A stretch of 25,437 nt of DNA, taken from assembly GCA_007124105.1 (NCBI GenBank), contig SLFT01000169.1, forward strand, positions 1 through 25,437, read 5' to 3'. Below are positions 7,160 to 14,958 of the stretch, in pieces. The notes beneath the pieces are model-generated. The model was not told the DNA's origin. It saw only the letters and a list, made by a program, of their open reading frames with translations, and did no database searches. The first letter of the stretch is position 1, and each line of letters starts with the position of its first letter. The translations under genes were made by a program, and so were the position numbers. The stretch comes from Candidatus Hydrogenedentota bacterium (GTDB lineage Bacteria > Hydrogenedentota > Hydrogenedentia > Hydrogenedentales > CAITNO01).

Positions 7160-8134
7160 TTATTGGCTCACCAGCGCATGTAGTCGTTGGATAATCCCTT
7201 CAGCATCGTTAACAATCTCATCAATGATTTCTTGCGCCGATTTTATTTCGTGTATGCGTCCAACTACCTGGCCACAAGCAATAGTGCCAAGGTTAATGTC
7301 GCCGCTGAGATAGGCTTCGCGGCCCACCCTGCCCGCAATGACCGGCAGCAAGTCCTGAAGTGTTGCGCCTTCGGCCTCCATGCGCGCCACTGTTTCAGCC
7401 GCTTCATTCTTCATGATGCGCGCCGCATTGCGGATGGAGCGCTCCACCACCATTGTATCTGTTTCCTGCGCTTCCACCATCCATTGCTTGAAGTTGTCAT
7501 GCATGGGACTTTCCTTCGCCGCCATGAAACGCGTACCCATAAGCACCCCTTCGGCGCCCAGCGCCAGGGCCGACGCCAGGCTGGCGCCGTCACAGAATCC
7601 GCCCGCCGCAATCACCGGTATGCGTAACTCCCTGGCCGCCTTGGGCAGCACAATCAACGAAGGCACATCATCCATACCGGGATGGCCGCCGCATTCGAAG
7701 CCCACCACTATCACCGCGTCGGCGCCAATGGCTTCCGCCTTGTGCGCGAACCGCACCGCCGGCACCTTGTGGATAAGCTTCACGCCGGCGGCCTTGAGTT
7801 TGGATACATAGGGTTCTGGATTGCGGCCCGCCGTTTCCACCACCGGTATGCCTTCCTCGCATACAACATCGAAGAAGGTCTCCGTCAGGTCGCCCGGCAT
7901 GATTGCCGGCAACATGGACACATTCACGCCAAAAGGCTTGTCCGTCATGTCGCGTGTCTTGTGTATTTCCGCGCGCAACTCAGCGGCTGACGCGAAAGAA
8001 ACGGCCGTAATAAAACCGATGCCGCCTGCATTGGCCACGGCGGATACCAGTTCCGCCTTGGCCAACCATTGCATGCCTCCCTGCAGAATGGGGTGTTGAA
8101 TATTCAGCATTTCAGTGACGCGCGTTTTGATCAT
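7160..8134 (-). CDS. FMN-dependent NAD(P)H oxidoreductase, nitronate monooxygenase / FabK-like
   Basis: 324-residue TIM-barrel flavoprotein of the NMO/2-nitropropane dioxygenase/enoyl-ACP reductase II superfamily. Visible are IQHPILQGGMQWLA (12-25), ANAGGIGFIT (34-43), PFGVNVSML (67-75), the FMN/active-site loop GFECGGHPG (145-153), VIAAGGFCDG (phosphate binding) and GVLMGTRFMA. The family includes nitronate monooxygenases and FabK enoyl reductases, and these motifs do not separate them. The loop carries Cys-Gly-Gly-His where many relatives have EAGGH. ATG at 8134 has AAAGGA upstream. No fatty-acid synthesis genes adjoin it, so FabK is not favoured by context. It is upstream of the aminotransferase on the same strand with a gap of about 95 bp. 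Confidence 0.85.
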   Translation of the reverse strand: MIKTRVTEMLNIQHPILQGGMQWLAKAELVSAVANAGGIGFITAVSFASAAELRAEIHKTRDMTDKPFGVNVSMLPAIMPGDLTETFFDVVCEEGIPVVETAGRNPEPYVSKLKAAGVKLIHKVPAVRFAHKAEAIGADAVIVVGFECGGHPGMDDVPSLIVLPKAARELRIPVIAAGGFCDGASLASALALGAEGVLMGTRFMAAKESPMHDNFKQWMVEAQETDTMVVERSIRNAARIMKNEAAETVARMEAEGATLQDLLPVIAGRVGREAYLSGDINLGTIACGQVVGRIHEIKSAQEIIDEIVNDAEGIIQRLHALVSQ

Positions 8135-8302
8135 AACAGCAGTCCTTTATGGTTGTTGGAGTAATGCACGAGAGAAGTATGGCGCAGTTCAAGTTCCAAT
8201 TGCAAGAGTAGGCCAAATACCAACTCTGGGGAGTATTTCGCGGCACGGGACATCTATGATATGATAATGACGCTGGGAAAACCACCCAACGAGGATATTG
8301 CC

Positions 8303-9529
8303 ATGACAACACGCGACGATACATTCCCCGTTCAGGTGGGCGCACTACAACTGGGCGGCGGAGCGCCGGTGCGTGTACAGGCAATGACAAATACGGACAG
8401 CGCTGATACAACGGCCACTGCCGCACAAATACAGGCGCTGGCCGAGGCGGGCGCCGAGCTGGCGCGCATCACCGTGAACACGCCAGCGGCGGCAATGGCC
8501 GTGCCCGAGATCGTTGCCCGGGTGCGTGACGCTGGATGCGACGCGCCCATTATCGGCGACTTCCATTACAACGGCCATATCCTGCTGCGCGATTATCCGC
8601 AGTGTGCGGCAGCACTGGACAAATACCGCATTAACCCCGGGAATGTGGGTAAGGGCGCGGTCCGGGACAAGCGTTTTGCCGCGATATGCGCCATCGCGCG
8701 CGACAATGACAAGGCAGTGCGCATCGGCGTGAATGCCGGTTCGCTGGATTCAGAACTGGTGGAGACACGCCTCGCTGAAAATGCCAACGCCCCCTCTCCC
8801 ACCCCGGCGGAGACCGTATTGAACGCATGTATGATTTACTCGGCGCTTCACGCGGTAGAACAGGCCGTTTCACTGGGAGTATCAGAAAACCGTATTGTTC
8901 TTTCCTGCAAGACGAGCCGTCCAAACGACCTGGTTGCGTTGTATCGGGAACTTGCCGGTCGCACCCGGCAACCGCTGCATCTCGGCCTGACCGAAGCGGG
9001 TATGGGCATGAAAGGGCTGGTTTGGAGCGCTGCCGCCATGAGTATCCTGCTTGAAGCGGGCATTGGCGATACCATCCGTGTTTCATTAACGCCCGAGCCG
9101 GGCGGCAACCGCTGTGAAGAAGTATATGCGGCCCAGGAAGTCTTGCAGGCGCTCGAATTGCGCCAGTTCACGCCCGAGGTAGTTTCCTGTCCCGGCTGTG
9201 GACGCACTGCCAGCGACGCGTTTCAACGGCTGGCGTCAGAAACGAAACAGCATATCCGCGCACGATTGCCGCAATGGCGGGAACAGTACGAAGGCGTCGA
9301 AACCCTTAAAGTCGCCGTAATGGGATGCGTGGTAAATGGCCCTGGCGAATCCAAGGCGGCGAATATCGGCATCAGTCTGCCCGGAAACAACGAAAAGCCG
9401 CGATGCCCGGTCTACGCGGACGGCGTCAAAATCGCCACATTGCATGGCGTGGAACACGCCGTAAAAAAGGCGTTTCTCGAACTTATCGAATCGTACATCG
9501 CCACGCGCTATCAGAAGAAACAAGCATAG
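8303..9529 (+). CDS. ispG: 4-hydroxy-3-methylbut-2-en-1-yl diphosphate synthase (IspG/GcpE)
   Basis: [4Fe-4S] enzyme of the MEP isoprenoid pathway converting MEcPP to HMBPP. It has 408 residues, the compact two-domain bacterial form without the large insertion found in plants, chlamydiae and some planctomycetes. Visible are VQAMTNTDSADTTAT (25-39), DFHYN (86-90), YRINPGNVG (108-116), the TIM-barrel end LTPEPGG (262-268), and the cluster ligands CPGC (C296, C299) with GCVVNGPGES (C342, E349). I chose the ATG at 8303 because GAGGA lies about 7 nt upstream and the family N-terminus begins shortly before VQAMTNT; an in-frame ATG at 8261 would add 14 unsupported residues. It is convergent with truA and divergent from the NMO-like gene. 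Confidence 0.95.
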   Translation: MTTRDDTFPVQVGALQLGGGAPVRVQAMTNTDSADTTATAAQIQALAEAGAELARITVNTPAAAMAVPEIVARVRDAGCDAPIIGDFHYNGHILLRDYPQCAAALDKYRINPGNVGKGAVRDKRFAAICAIARDNDKAVRIGVNAGSLDSELVETRLAENANAPSPTPAETVLNACMIYSALHAVEQAVSLGVSENRIVLSCKTSRPNDLVALYRELAGRTRQPLHLGLTEAGMGMKGLVWSAAAMSILLEAGIGDTIRVSLTPEPGGNRCEEVYAAQEVLQALELRQFTPEVVSCPGCGRTASDAFQRLASETKQHIRARLPQWREQYEGVETLKVAVMGCVVNGPGESKAANIGISLPGNNEKPRCPVYADGVKIATLHGVEHAVKKAFLELIESYIATRYQKKQA

Positions 9530-9609
9530 CGCGCTTGTGCGTCCTCGAAAAAGAGAAGAACGTTGTCTTTCCTATGGCCCCCGCCATCTGTGCGGCAGCG
9601 GAGCCGCCC

Positions 9610-10386
9610 TTACTTTCTCGCCGTATCTTCGTAACATATTTCGGCGAGGGCAAGCCCGTGCGCCGGCGCGCAATGCCCGCGAAAAGGGCCGCCCGAGGCC
9701 AGGGCATGTTCGATAAATTCGGGGGCGAACCGACCCCGCGCCACTTCGATAAGCGTGCCGCATATATTGCGTACCATCTTGTACAGAAACCCGTTTCCCG
9801 TCAGTTCAATACGGTACAGACTGCCTGTGTCAATGGGGCCACAAAAACCGCCCCGCAACAGTTCACACTTGTAGATGGTGCGCGTGGTGTCTTCCATCTG
9901 GCTGCCGGCACTCTGGAACCCAGAAAAATCATGTGCGCCCAAAAACATGGGCAAGGTTTCTTCCAACACCGCCTGATCAATCTTGTACGGGACATGCCAT
10001 GCGTAGCGCGCGGAAAACGGGTCCGGCGAACGACTAAAATCAAACGCGTATACGTAACGCTTCCATCGCGCATCAAACCGGGCATTGAATGATGAAGCCG
10101 CCGTTTCAACGGATACAATGCGTATCTCGGGGGCAAGCATGCGCGATACGGCCTGGGCCAGCCTGACGGGGACAGTTCCCGGCCAACGACACGAAAAGAC
10201 CTGGCCCAACGCATGTACACCGGCATCCGTACGCCCGGCGCCCTGTATGGCGACCTCCGTATTTGCAATACAGGAAAAGGCGTGTTCGATCTCGCCTTGT
10301 ACAGTGCGCTCCTCCGGTTGACGTTGCCAACCGGCGAAGCGTGTGCCGTCATACCGGACACTACATTTCAGCGTAGTTTCGTTCAT
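9610..10386 (-). CDS. truA: tRNA pseudouridine(38-40) synthase TruA
   Basis: Isomerises uridines 38-40 of the tRNA anticodon stem-loop to pseudouridine. 258 residues, normal length. Visible are VRYDGTRFAGWQRQP (10-24), the catalytic GAGRTDAGVHALGQV (49-63, nucleophile D54) and, near the C-terminus, NGFLYKMVRNICGTL. The order and spacing match the family. It lies 60 bp downstream of the PqaA-like gene on the same strand and ends about 80 bp from the convergent ispG. No strong Shine-Dalgarno is visible before its ATG. Confidence 0.95.
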   Translation of the reverse strand: MNETTLKCSVRYDGTRFAGWQRQPEERTVQGEIEHAFSCIANTEVAIQGAGRTDAGVHALGQVFSCRWPGTVPVRLAQAVSRMLAPEIRIVSVETAASSFNARFDARWKRYVYAFDFSRSPDPFSARYAWHVPYKIDQAVLEETLPMFLGAHDFSGFQSAGSQMEDTTRTIYKCELLRGGFCGPIDTGSLYRIELTGNGFLYKMVRNICGTLIEVARGRFAPEFIEHALASGGPFRGHCAPAHGLALAEICYEDTARK

Positions 10387-10446
10387 GAACGCTCATTGTA
10401 GCGTACGACATGCAGCGCATACGAATCACACACCGCTGAAAGGTCC

Positions 10447-11766
10447 TTATTCACTTATGTTGCCGTCAAAAGGCATGGCGTCAGGCGACACAACGATTTC
10501 AGTGCAATTAATATAAGGGAAGGCCAGCTCGCCGGGCCAACGCACTTCTATGTAAGCGGCCGCCCATCCCGATTCCGGCGCTTCCACGCTTATCTCAACC
10601 TGCCCCGTCCCTTCCAGAGGCTCGCTTGTCCACACGGAATCGCGAAAATCACGGGTGTCCGAATAGGCCCGCCACAAAAACGCCTCGCCATCGGGGTGTT
10701 GCCAGTCTACCTTGAGCCGCCCAGGTTCCGGCGTTTCCCATGCGATGGCAGGATATGATTCCCCTCGTTGCAGGGTATAAAAGAAATGAGATAAAGAAGA
10801 GACGCCTTCGAGACTGATGTCATGGCCGGTATTGGGCTGATAAACGAGGTGTTTTTCACCCGGCAAATCTGGAAAATAGAAATTGGCGGCGTCAACAGTC
10901 CAATATGGATCGTTCGTGCCTAGAATAACCATCTTGGGCATGGTTAGCCGTTCGCGATAGGAATAGGGGTCTACCATGTCGCGCAATTGCGCGCCCTCCG
11001 ATGTTTGCATGCGCTGCTGCAATCCGAGTTCGGTGTATTCGTCAATTTGATTGCTGTATTGGTTATACGAGGCCAGCTGATGCTGCATCTGTAGCACTAC
11101 GTTCAACATATCAATTACCGCCGGCGCAATGGCGATTACCCGATCGTCGCCGTTGGCTGCTGCCAGCCAGGACGTCCAGCCCCGTTTCGAGCCGCCAGTC
11201 AGCAGAAACCCCTTCACTTCCTGTTCAAATTCATTGCGCATAATCTGCTGCGTGGCTTCCATCGCTTTCACCGCGCTCTTTGCCATGGGGAGCAACAATG
11301 GCCAATCGTCTCCCTCGCCTCTCAAGTACTTATCATACGTATACGCAATAAGGTGGTCCTCGCGCAAACCGTCAAAAAGCGGCTGATTGGGCACCTGCGT
11401 GACCAGCGCGATGGCGGATTGCGTGGCTATGGCCACTTGTTGCGCCACGCGCGCCTCGCCGCCTTGCAGGCTTGGGGGCGTCTCGCGAAGGTTGCCGCCC
11501 CCAACAACCAACACCATGTTGTCCGGATAGGCCACCGTATCGGGCCGCATGATAACCAGCCAATGTTGCCAGGGGATACCCTGCCAGGTTTGCGACGTAA
11601 GCCGCGCAAAAACGGCAACGCCGCCTTCAACCGGGCGCGTCTCCACCACTTCAACGGCAAAACTGTCGTCTTCGCGGTTCACATATTCCACAAGGTCCGC
11701 CTGAAGTCCGGGGCAAACAACGACGCACAACAAGCAAATAGCAAAAACATAGCGTAAACTTTTCAT
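10447..11766 (-). CDS. PhoPQ-activated pathogenicity-related (PqaA-like) exported alpha/beta hydrolase
   Basis: 439-residue member of the PhoPQ_related family (PqaA type), a group of secreted alpha/beta-hydrolase-fold proteins of poorly defined substrate. A signal peptide (MKSLRY then a hydrophobic run, cleavage likely after LQA, residues 21-23) points to the periplasm or outside. The likely triad is S193 in the nucleophile elbow GGSKRGW (191-197), D286 in LGTNDPYW (282-289) and H315 in NTGHD (312-316). The VVGGGN loop (87-92) precedes. The start at 11766 has AGGAG upstream; longer in-frame readings up to 11874 would bury the signal peptide. A TGn-extended -10 box lies about 56 bp upstream. 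The C-terminal 100 residues form a beta-rich tail. Confidence 0.87.
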   Translation of the reverse strand: MKSLRYVFAICLLCVVVCPGLQADLVEYVNREDDSFAVEVVETRPVEGGVAVFARLTSQTWQGIPWQHWLVIMRPDTVAYPDNMVLVVGGGNLRETPPSLQGGEARVAQQVAIATQSAIALVTQVPNQPLFDGLREDHLIAYTYDKYLRGEGDDWPLLLPMAKSAVKAMEATQQIMRNEFEQEVKGFLLTGGSKRGWTSWLAAANGDDRVIAIAPAVIDMLNVVLQMQHQLASYNQYSNQIDEYTELGLQQRMQTSEGAQLRDMVDPYSYRERLTMPKMVILGTNDPYWTVDAANFYFPDLPGEKHLVYQPNTGHDISLEGVSSLSHFFYTLQRGESYPAIAWETPEPGRLKVDWQHPDGEAFLWRAYSDTRDFRDSVWTSEPLEGTGQVEISVEAPESGWAAAYIEVRWPGELAFPYINCTEIVVSPDAMPFDGNISE

Positions 11767-11821
11767 ACCATTTTCTCCTTGATTATTGCAGACGCGGGAT
11801 TCCAAAGCGTCGCGGACATTT

Positions 11822-11830
11822 ATTCTACCA
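11822..11830 (-). promoter_or_regulatory. Putative extended -10 promoter of the PqaA-like gene
   Basis: The minus strand reads TGGTAGAAT, a TGn-extended -10 matching TATAAT at five of six positions, with no clear -35. Transcription would start near 11815, about 50 nt before the ATG at 11766. Confidence 0.35.
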
Positions 11831-11904
11831 CTACTGTTATGGTATCCCATCAAAGGGAGACCTGGCAAACACACGACAGAAACAACCGCATGGCAAATTA
11901 AGCG

Positions 11905-13116
11905 TCACTCTTTAATCGAAGGGTAAAGCAGATTGATCCGATGGCTCACTGCATTGTCGCCCAGGATATTTCGCAGCAACGCTTCGTACTCAGGATGCTG
12001 ATAGGCCACTGCCGCATGACGCAAGGTCAACGCTAAGCGTCCCCAGTTGGGAGTGCGCAGGTCGGGATATTCCCATTCCCGTTCGCCGGACGCATAAGCG
12101 ACAAGATAATCCAGCGCTTTTCGGATGCCGCGTCCGTCCTCGGTCTCGTAACGCCACAGGTCAACCCCTGTCTTTTCGCCGAGCATGGCCAGTACCACAA
12201 ACCCCTCGAGGTTGCCCATGCTGTACCCGGACGGCAAAGTGCGGGCCAGTTCGTGGGGTTGGCGTCCGTCCGGTTCGATATGCTTGCCCAGGCGGCTTCG
12301 GGCGCTTTCATCAATCACCGTGCGGGCTATGCCTTTGTCGCCCACAAAAAGAGCGAAGGCCGCCACTTGCGCGTCATACCAGGTCCCGTGATTGTTGTGT
12401 TGACGCGCTTCATCCTTGCCGTGATCGCTCTCGAGCAGCCAGGCCAGATAAGCGCGGAACCAGCCCTCGAGTTTCGCATGTTCTTGATTTGTCCAGGCGT
12501 CCGACGATAACAGCAGGGTCGCAGTATCGCCAATATACATCAATCCGCGGGTATCAATGATGCCTATTCCCCGCCCCGCTGTACGCCCGGGAATCCGCTG
12601 TCCATATTCAAGATGGGGGTTCATGCCAGTTTCAGAAGAAAGGAACCACACCCGTAACAGGCGCGCTGCGTGTTCAGCGTATTTTTCGTCGCCACTGAAA
12701 AAATATGCAAGCGCCAGCGTGTTCGCTGCAGAAGTCATCTGTCCCAGGGGCCGACGGTCCAGTTTATCGCACTCGGGGTTGCGCTCGCCATCGCGACGGA
12801 TATAAGGCAAGCCGTCTTCCGTGTCGGGATCAGGCCACCAGTAGGGCCCCTGGCTCATATAATCGCGCTTGTCCCCACTTGGCGACGTCTGTTCCTTGAA
12901 GGTGACGGAGAACGGGCCTGAATCAAGGGCGGCCGCAGCTTCATCCAGCAATGCTTCCACCGCCACTACCGCTTCCACTACTCCAGCGTCATAAGCGTCC
13001 CGTTGGCGTCCCAGCGCATCCCCGTCGTACATCACCAATGCCAGACTGTACGCGCGAACAGGCATCATCCAAACCATAAATACAAGAACAAGTCCGATCG
13101 AAACTGAAGATTTCAT
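11905..13116 (-). CDS. Exported alginate lyase family protein (PF05426-type, (alpha/alpha) toroid)
   Basis: 403 residues from the ATG at 13116, which has GGAGAAG upstream and starts a signal peptide (MKSSVSIGLVLVFMVW..., cleavage after VRA). The protein follows the alginate-lyase domain layout: DYMSQGPYWWPDP (85-97), GRTAGRGIGIID (177-188), the conserved HNNHGTWYD (240-248) with N241/N242/H243 and Y247 at the likely catalytic site, PDGRQPHELART (282-293) and a C-terminal LRTPNWGRLAL. The enzymes beta-eliminate uronate-containing polysaccharides (alginate, glucuronan or related). Substrate cannot be assigned, and family members outside classical PL5 (for example PL38) share the Asn-Asn-His motif. 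It lies upstream of the PqaA-like gene on the same strand, about 140 bp apart. Confidence 0.85.
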   Translation of the reverse strand: MKSSVSIGLVLVFMVWMMPVRAYSLALVMYDGDALGRQRDAYDAGVVEAVVAVEALLDEAAAALDSGPFSVTFKEQTSPSGDKRDYMSQGPYWWPDPDTEDGLPYIRRDGERNPECDKLDRRPLGQMTSAANTLALAYFFSGDEKYAEHAARLLRVWFLSSETGMNPHLEYGQRIPGRTAGRGIGIIDTRGLMYIGDTATLLLSSDAWTNQEHAKLEGWFRAYLAWLLESDHGKDEARQHNNHGTWYDAQVAAFALFVGDKGIARTVIDESARSRLGKHIEPDGRQPHELARTLPSGYSMGNLEGFVVLAMLGEKTGVDLWRYETEDGRGIRKALDYLVAYASGEREWEYPDLRTPNWGRLALTLRHAAVAYQHPEYEALLRNILGDNAVSHRINLLYPSIKE

Positions 13117-13544
13117 AAAACTTCTCCGTAACTGTCTATGATTCGCCAGGGCCTCGCCTCGGGAGACGGCACCCGCGGCGCGGCAAAATGTTAAGACTAC
13201 TCGGGACGTTGGCGTCTGTATCTGATTTCGCGGCCCAACAGAAGATGTAAGCAACGGTAGACCGCGCTTCAACCATGCAACACTTCTTTTACCGTTGCCA
13301 TTGCGCCACCGTCGCGCCGTAGTCTCAAACATAGTGTACAGGCCGTCATATTTTACTTCAACCTGGCGAACCAGACGTTTCACGGGCAAATATAACAGCG
13401 GCCTGCGCATAAAATAGATGATTTGGCACAACCCTCAAAGACTCATGACAAGTTCTCTTGCGAGACGCGGGCTGGGGATGGCTGTCTAATCTGATACGCG
13501 GGTTAACCGTACTGCCGATTTATTTCTGCAAGCACAACATTTTT

Positions 13545-13579
13545 GCAAGCAGCAGCCTGCCTGTTGCTTTTTCCTTTTT
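13545..13579 (+). terminator. Terminator-like hairpin plus T-tracts
   Basis: GCAA-G-CAG (13545-13552) can pair with CTG-TTGC (13561-13567) with one bulged G, followed by TTTTTCCTTTTT (13568-13579). This has the form of a rho-independent terminator on the plus strand, yet there is no plus-strand gene upstream of it. It overlaps the -35 of the promoter below, so only one of the two readings may be right. Confidence 0.35.
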
Positions 13580-13592
13580 GATCATTTATAAT
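13564..13592 (+). promoter_or_regulatory. Putative promoter of the 30-aa micro-ORF
   Basis: A perfect TATAAT (13587-13592) lies 17 bp after TTGCTT (13564-13569). Expected start near 13599, 60 nt upstream of the micro-ORF ATG. It could also drive the downstream phospholipase-like gene as a leader transcript. Confidence 0.45.
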
Positions 13593-13657
13593 AAGACTTG
13601 CTTGTAGCTATCTGAAACGGTAATTGAAATAACCAACTGGTACAAAGGAATTACAGT

Positions 13658-13750
13658 ATGGAAGCCATCCTTTTTGCGTTTTTCTTCTTTATTGTTTTGG
13701 CATCATCTTTTGGCGACTGGGTGTGGTACCTTTTCCCATACCTGTGGTGA
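13658..13750 (+). CDS. Possible small hydrophobic (single-TM) protein, 30 aa
   Basis: ATG at 13658 with AAAGGA about 8 nt upstream and a consensus -10 box further up. The peptide is almost wholly hydrophobic: MEAILFAFFFFIVLASS, then GDWVWYLFPYLW, with four consecutive Phe and an aromatic-rich end. It would span the membrane once. It ends at TGA 13748-13750, about 150 bp before the phospholipase-like gene. I do not recognise a family. The combination of promoter, RBS and hydrophobic bias makes it more than a random short frame, but there is no homology evidence. Confidence 0.45.
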   Translation: MEAILFAFFFFIVLASSFGDWVWYLFPYLW

Positions 13751-13899
13751 TAGTCCTTTGAGGCGCTTGGTGCGCTGACTCCGATGTCATTGGCTTTTGC
13801 CCGCGGCATCAACACAGCGCTGTGATGCGGATCCGCCAGAATGCTGTATTATTGCGCAAAGGCGTACAGCGTAAATAACGAAATGTATAAGGGTGAACT

Positions 13900-14922
13900 A
13901 TGTCCACCATTTCAAAGGTTGTGTTGTTGTCGCTTGTGTGCGTTGTCTTTGCTTACGCGCTAGTCGCCGAGCCAATACGTCTGAACCATATTCAGGTAAT
14001 TGGCACGCACAACAGTTATCATGTCCGTCCGCCAGACTGGATTTTAGAGACGCTGGAAGGCGTCCGGTCCGATGTGTACGCTTGGGATTATACGCACGAT
14101 CCGCTTGATGTGCAGTTGGATAATGGCGTGCGTAACTTTGAGCTGGACTTGCATCCCTTTGCGGACGGTTTTGAGGTGCTCCATGTGCCGGTAGTAGACG
14201 CGGAGACCACATGCCCGACCTTTATGGACTGCCTTCGCGCCGTGCGGAAATGGTCCGAACGCCATCCCAACCATATCCCTATCAGCTTTTTGCTGGAATT
14301 CAAGTTGCCTGAGGCGTATCTGGACGGGCGTCCGCTGATGCCGCTGGACGCTTCCATGCTGGAAATGCTGGAACAGGAGATTCTGACATTTTTTCCGCGC
14401 GACAAGATTATAACGCCGGACGATGTGCGAGGCGATGCGGAAACGCTGACAGCTGGCGCGCGCGCGCGTGGTTGGCCACTGCTCGAAGACGCGCTGGGCA
14501 AAGTCTTTTTCGTTCTCCACAATCGAAGAGAATTGCGGGCGGCTTATACCGAGTCCCACCCCGCCCTTGAGCAGCGCATTATGTTCGTAAACTCCTCGCC
14601 CGAGCGCGACGACTGCGCTTTCATTGTGGTAGACAACCCCTACGCCGAACGGATACCGGAGCTGATCGAAGCGGGCTTTCTCATTCGTGTCCGTTCCGAT
14701 TCGGGGCTGCGGCAAGGGCGCAGCGGCGACACCGCCCGCCGCGACGCGGCTTTTGAAAGCGGCGCGCATGTTGTCAGTACCGATTTCCCTGCTGGACGAG
14801 CGCATCCCGAAACTGGGTACGTGGTTACATTTCCCGATCGCGCCCCGGCCCGTTGCAACCCCGTCTACAGTCCAGACGACTGCGAGGCGCAGCTGGAGCG
14901 TGTCCTGAGACTGAAGGAGTAG
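13900..14922 (+). CDS. Exported Ca2+-dependent phosphoinositide phospholipase C-like protein (PI-PLC-C1 type)
   Basis: 340 residues with an N-terminal signal peptide (MSTISK, hydrophobic to about residue 20, then LVAEP). A TIM-barrel phosphodiesterase of the PLC-like superfamily is indicated by IGTHNSYH (34-41, first catalytic His at 37), the metal/catalytic strand RNFELDLHPF (78-87, E81/D83) and a second His in VLHVP (93-97). The C-terminal half has IPISFLLEFK, FVLHN and VSTDFP, a known end motif of this group. It may cleave phosphoinositides or other phosphodiester lipids outside the cytoplasm; the true bacterial substrate is unclear. ATG at 13900 has AAGGGTG upstream. It is convergent with the GntP gene, only 36 bp apart. 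Confidence 0.82.
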   Translation: MSTISKVVLLSLVCVVFAYALVAEPIRLNHIQVIGTHNSYHVRPPDWILETLEGVRSDVYAWDYTHDPLDVQLDNGVRNFELDLHPFADGFEVLHVPVVDAETTCPTFMDCLRAVRKWSERHPNHIPISFLLEFKLPEAYLDGRPLMPLDASMLEMLEQEILTFFPRDKIITPDDVRGDAETLTAGARARGWPLLEDALGKVFFVLHNRRELRAAYTESHPALEQRIMFVNSSPERDDCAFIVVDNPYAERIPELIEAGFLIRVRSDSGLRQGRSGDTARRDAAFESGAHVVSTDFPAGRAHPETGYVVTFPDRAPARCNPVYSPDDCEAQLERVLRLKE

Positions 14923-14952
14923 AACGGAACGTTCTTCGCTTGCCACAGGCAA
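14921..14952. terminator. Two adjacent short hairpins in the convergent gap
   Basis: AGAACG-gaa-CGTTCT (14921-14935, overlapping the phospholipase stop) and TTGCC-aca-GGCAA (14940-14952) fill the 36-bp gap between two convergent stop codons. Neither has a clear T-tract, so a bidirectional terminator is only suggested. Confidence 0.25.
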
Positions 14953-14958
14953 CAACGA

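Larger units (their letters stand above)
13117..13657. other. Gene-poor intergenic stretch (about 540 bp)
   Basis: Between the alginate-lyase start and the 30-aa micro-ORF. The minus-strand frame of the lyase stays open upstream to 13431, but the signal peptide and RBS at 13116 argue that this is leader, not protein. Bases 13150-13190 are very GC-rich and could fold. The part beyond about 13510 becomes AT-rich and holds the octamer TGCAAGCA twice (13527-13534 and 13544-13551), a hairpin with T-runs and a promoter. No tRNA or recognisable riboswitch was seen. Confidence 0.5.

Noticed and set aside
9594..9608. GGCAGC-gga-GCCGCC hairpin between ispG and truA
   Set aside because: Contains a mismatch/wobble and has no T-tract on either strand, so not a convincing terminator.
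13117..13431. In-frame 105-codon upstream extension of the alginate-lyase-family gene
   Set aside because: It would place a signal peptide in the middle of the protein. The ATG at 13116 has a good RBS, and the extension's composition looks non-coding.
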